From: Oscillospiraceae bacterium
Lineage (GTDB): Bacteria > Bacillota > Clostridia > Oscillospirales > Oscillospiraceae
Length of the DNA stretch: 6,811 nucleotides
Direction: 5' to 3'
Assembly: GCA_017480395.1 (NCBI GenBank)
Contig: JAFVAS010000087.1
Coordinates: forward strand, 1-6,811
Part shown: positions 5,550-6,811 of the stretch, piece by piece
Layout of the letters: each line of letters starts with the position of its first letter
How positions within the stretch are numbered: the first letter of the stretch is position 1
The notes under the pieces: generated by a model
The model's database searches: none
What the model was told of the DNA's origin: nothing
What the model saw: the letters and a program-made list of their open reading frames with translations, nothing else
Position numbers and translations under genes: made by a program

Positions 5550-6707
5550 TTATTCCCCCCGGTGGCCCCTCCGGTAGGCACCGGGGGTGCAGCCGTAGTA
5601 GGCGGAAAAGGCCCGGTAAAAGCTGCTGACGGTGGTGTAGCCCGTCTCGGCGGCGATGGCCTCCATGGCGATTCCCCCGTGGCGGAGCAGCAGGGCGGAG
5701 CGCTCCATCCGCAGCTTGGTGATCAGATCGGAGTAGGGCATCCCGGTGGCGGAGGAGACGATCCGGCGGATCTGCTTTTCGCTGTAATGGAACCGCTCCG
5801 CCAGATCGGACAGCCGCACCGTGGCGTAGTGGGCCTGGATATAGCTGAGGATGGCGGAGTATTCGTGCTTCCAGAAAAAGTCTTCCGACCGGGGCAGCCG
5901 GACCGATCCCTCATAGCGGCGCAGCAGAAGGATGAAGCAGGCGGTCATATACGCGTTGATCAGCGGGGCCGTATAGGCCTGATCCTCCAGATACTCCAGA
6001 AAGACCCGGCCCAGCAGATCCCGGATCTCCGGGTCGCCGCCGGTCTCAAAGCGGAGGTAGGAGTTGGGCTGGCTGCCGCTGAGGGCATGGCGGAAGAAGC
6101 TGGACATCAGGTTGCCGGCGGGGATCTGGTTCCAGAATACCTGGTCAAAGGTGCTGGAGCGGATGTTGTAGTAGACCAGCACCTGGTCGTCGCCATAGCA
6201 GGGGTTGGCGTGAAGGACGTTGGGGGCCACGATCAGCACGGTGCCCGGACGGAGGGTGACGGCCTCGTTGGCGAAGTGCACCGGGCACTCCCCGGAGAAG
6301 GCGTAGTAGATCTCAAAATACTGGTTCTGGTGCCAGTGGGCGGGCATGTAGCGCATCATCTGCCGGGCGGAGATGTCCTGATCCGGGTGGATGTAGCTGG
6401 CCTCCCGCTGGTCGCCCCAGTGGGTGGAGAGCAGGCGCAGCGCCCCCGGATCGGCAGGATCGTCCAGCAGGCGCCGTCCCACGTCCATGATGGGCCCCTG
6501 GGCGTCGGAGCGCAGGCCGGAGAGCAGGCCCGCCCGCTCCTCGGAGGCCAGGCCGCCGCCGAACTCCCGGGCCATCCAGCCGGTGTACTCGGCCAGCTCG
6601 CCGACGCTTAGAATATGGGATCGGATGTCCGGCCGCTGGAGCAGGCATTCCTTCAACCCCCACTCCAGCCGGGTCATTGGCAGACTTTCCAGCTCCTGTA
6701 TCTCCAT
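5550..6707 (-). CDS. AraC-family transcriptional regulator with N-terminal cupin-like domain
   Basis: The 385-residue protein ends in a classic AraC DNA-binding domain (about 283-381) with two helix-turn-helices: VRLSDLAERFHYSEKQIRRIVSSATG (297-322) and AMEAIAAETGYTTVSSFYRAFSAYYGCTP (347-375). A cupin-like sensor domain (about 118-190) shows MPAHWHQNQYFEIYYAFSG and VTLRPGTVLIVAPNVLH, with several histidines that could line a ligand pocket. The first 115 residues match nothing I recognise. ATG 6705-6707 is chosen because AAGGGGG lies 6 bases upstream. A longer in-frame start at 6782 lies upstream of the consensus -10 box and is rejected. The gene is convergent with the sulfurtransferase and shares its terminator. 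Regulators of this type often control sugar or stress genes; the target here is unknown and a sulfur link is not shown. Confidence 0.88.
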   Translation of the reverse strand: MEIQELESLPMTRLEWGLKECLLQRPDIRSHILSVGELAEYTGWMAREFGGGLASEERAGLLSGLRSDAQGPIMDVGRRLLDDPADPGALRLLSTHWGDQREASYIHPDQDISARQMMRYMPAHWHQNQYFEIYYAFSGECPVHFANEAVTLRPGTVLIVAPNVLHANPCYGDDQVLVYYNIRSSTFDQVFWNQIPAGNLMSSFFRHALSGSQPNSYLRFETGGDPEIRDLLGRVFLEYLEDQAYTAPLINAYMTACFILLLRRYEGSVRLPRSEDFFWKHEYSAILSYIQAHYATVRLSDLAERFHYSEKQIRRIVSSATGMPYSDLITKLRMERSALLLRHGGIAMEAIAAETGYTTVSSFYRAFSAYYGCTPGAYRRGHRGE

Positions 6708-6750
6708 ATTGATCCCCCTTAGATGTCCGAAAATGCGAATACGGATGACC

Positions 6751-6756
6751 ATTATA
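6751..6756 (-). promoter_or_regulatory. Consensus -10 box of the AraC-family gene
   Basis: The minus strand reads TATAAT here, 43 bases before the ATG at 6707, placing transcription start near 6744 and leaving a leader of roughly 37 bases. The -35 region is poor: TTGATT is present but about 20 bases away, suggesting a weak or activator-dependent promoter. Confidence 0.65.
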
Positions 6757-6766
6757 GTAAATGATT

Positions 6767-6778
6767 TTTTGGCCAAAA
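6767..6778. promoter_or_regulatory. Perfect 12-bp palindrome in the AraC-gene promoter
   Basis: TTTTGGCCAAAA is fully symmetric and sits in the spacer/-35 zone, 10 bases upstream of the -10 box on the minus strand. A bound protein here would affect this promoter, and possibly a rightward promoter using TATACT at 6784-6789 (inside the 8-bp palindrome AGTATACT, 6782-6789). It is a candidate operator; no binding protein is identified. Confidence 0.4.
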
Positions 6779-6811
6779 TCAAGTATACTCAACCCAGAGA
6801 GACCCGAAAAA

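Noticed and set aside
5481..6611. Plus-strand open frame (376 codons) opposite the AraC-family gene
   Set aside because: It begins inside the terminator region, is Gly/Val-rich without motifs, and mirrors a well-supported AraC regulator.
6708..6782. N-terminal extension of the AraC-family protein to an ATG at 6782
   Set aside because: The extension would be read upstream of and through the TATAAT at 6751-6756, has no SD, and its residues are unlike the domain that follows. ATG 6707 has AAGGGGG at proper spacing.
1..6811. Mobile elements, CRISPR repeats, tRNA or rRNA genes
   Set aside because: Looked for terminal inverted repeats, regular direct repeats, transposase-like proteins and tRNA-like arms; none was seen. 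Composition is uniform apart from the AT-rich intergenic control regions.

Overview
The window is about 6.8 kb of GC-rich, tightly packed bacterial DNA. Strong GGAGG-type ribosome-binding sites, GTG starts, overlapping start/stop codons and a fused CobA-HemD protein suggest a high-GC Clostridia member, perhaps of the Oscillospiraceae (Flavonifractor/Intestinimonas-like). This taxonomic call is inference from gene architecture and composition. No tRNA, rRNA, CRISPR array or insertion sequence was recognised.

Left part (1-2152, + strand): the last bases of an unidentified gene, then a siroheme/tetrapyrrole pair. These are a SirC/CysG-N-type precorrin-2 dehydrogenase (87-707) and, with a 4-bp GTGA overlap, a CobA-HemD fusion (uroporphyrinogen-III methyltransferase plus uroporphyrinogen-III synthase, 704-2152). 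The HemD half carries an in-frame TAG at 1709-1711, while the frame beyond it still reads as good HemD for another 147 codons. This is the most striking anomaly in the window.

Middle part (2127-5390): a sulfur-metabolism cluster around a 119-bp divergent control region. On the - strand is an O-acetylhomoserine sulfhydrylase (MetY-like), whose 3' end overlaps the hemD 3' end tail-to-tail by 26 bp. On the + strand are a LysR-family regulator and, overlapping it by 8 bp, a three-domain sulfurtransferase (rhodanese-TusA-DsrE2). A clean bidirectional terminator follows.

Right part (5550-6811): an AraC-family regulator with an N-terminal cupin-like domain on the - strand. It has a consensus -10 box and a palindrome in its promoter. 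The last ~100 bp are the start of another control region.

Possible logic (inference): siroheme is the cofactor of assimilatory and dissimilatory sulfite reductases, the sulfhydrylase consumes sulfide to make homocysteine, and the rhodanese-TusA-DsrE2 protein would pass persulfide sulfur along internal cysteines. The LysR protein could adjust the latter two to sulfur supply. I see known families in a sulfur-related arrangement, not a clearly new system. The points most worth checking are the amber codon in HemD, a terminator-like hairpin antisense inside cobA, and the compact regulator/sulfurtransferase unit.
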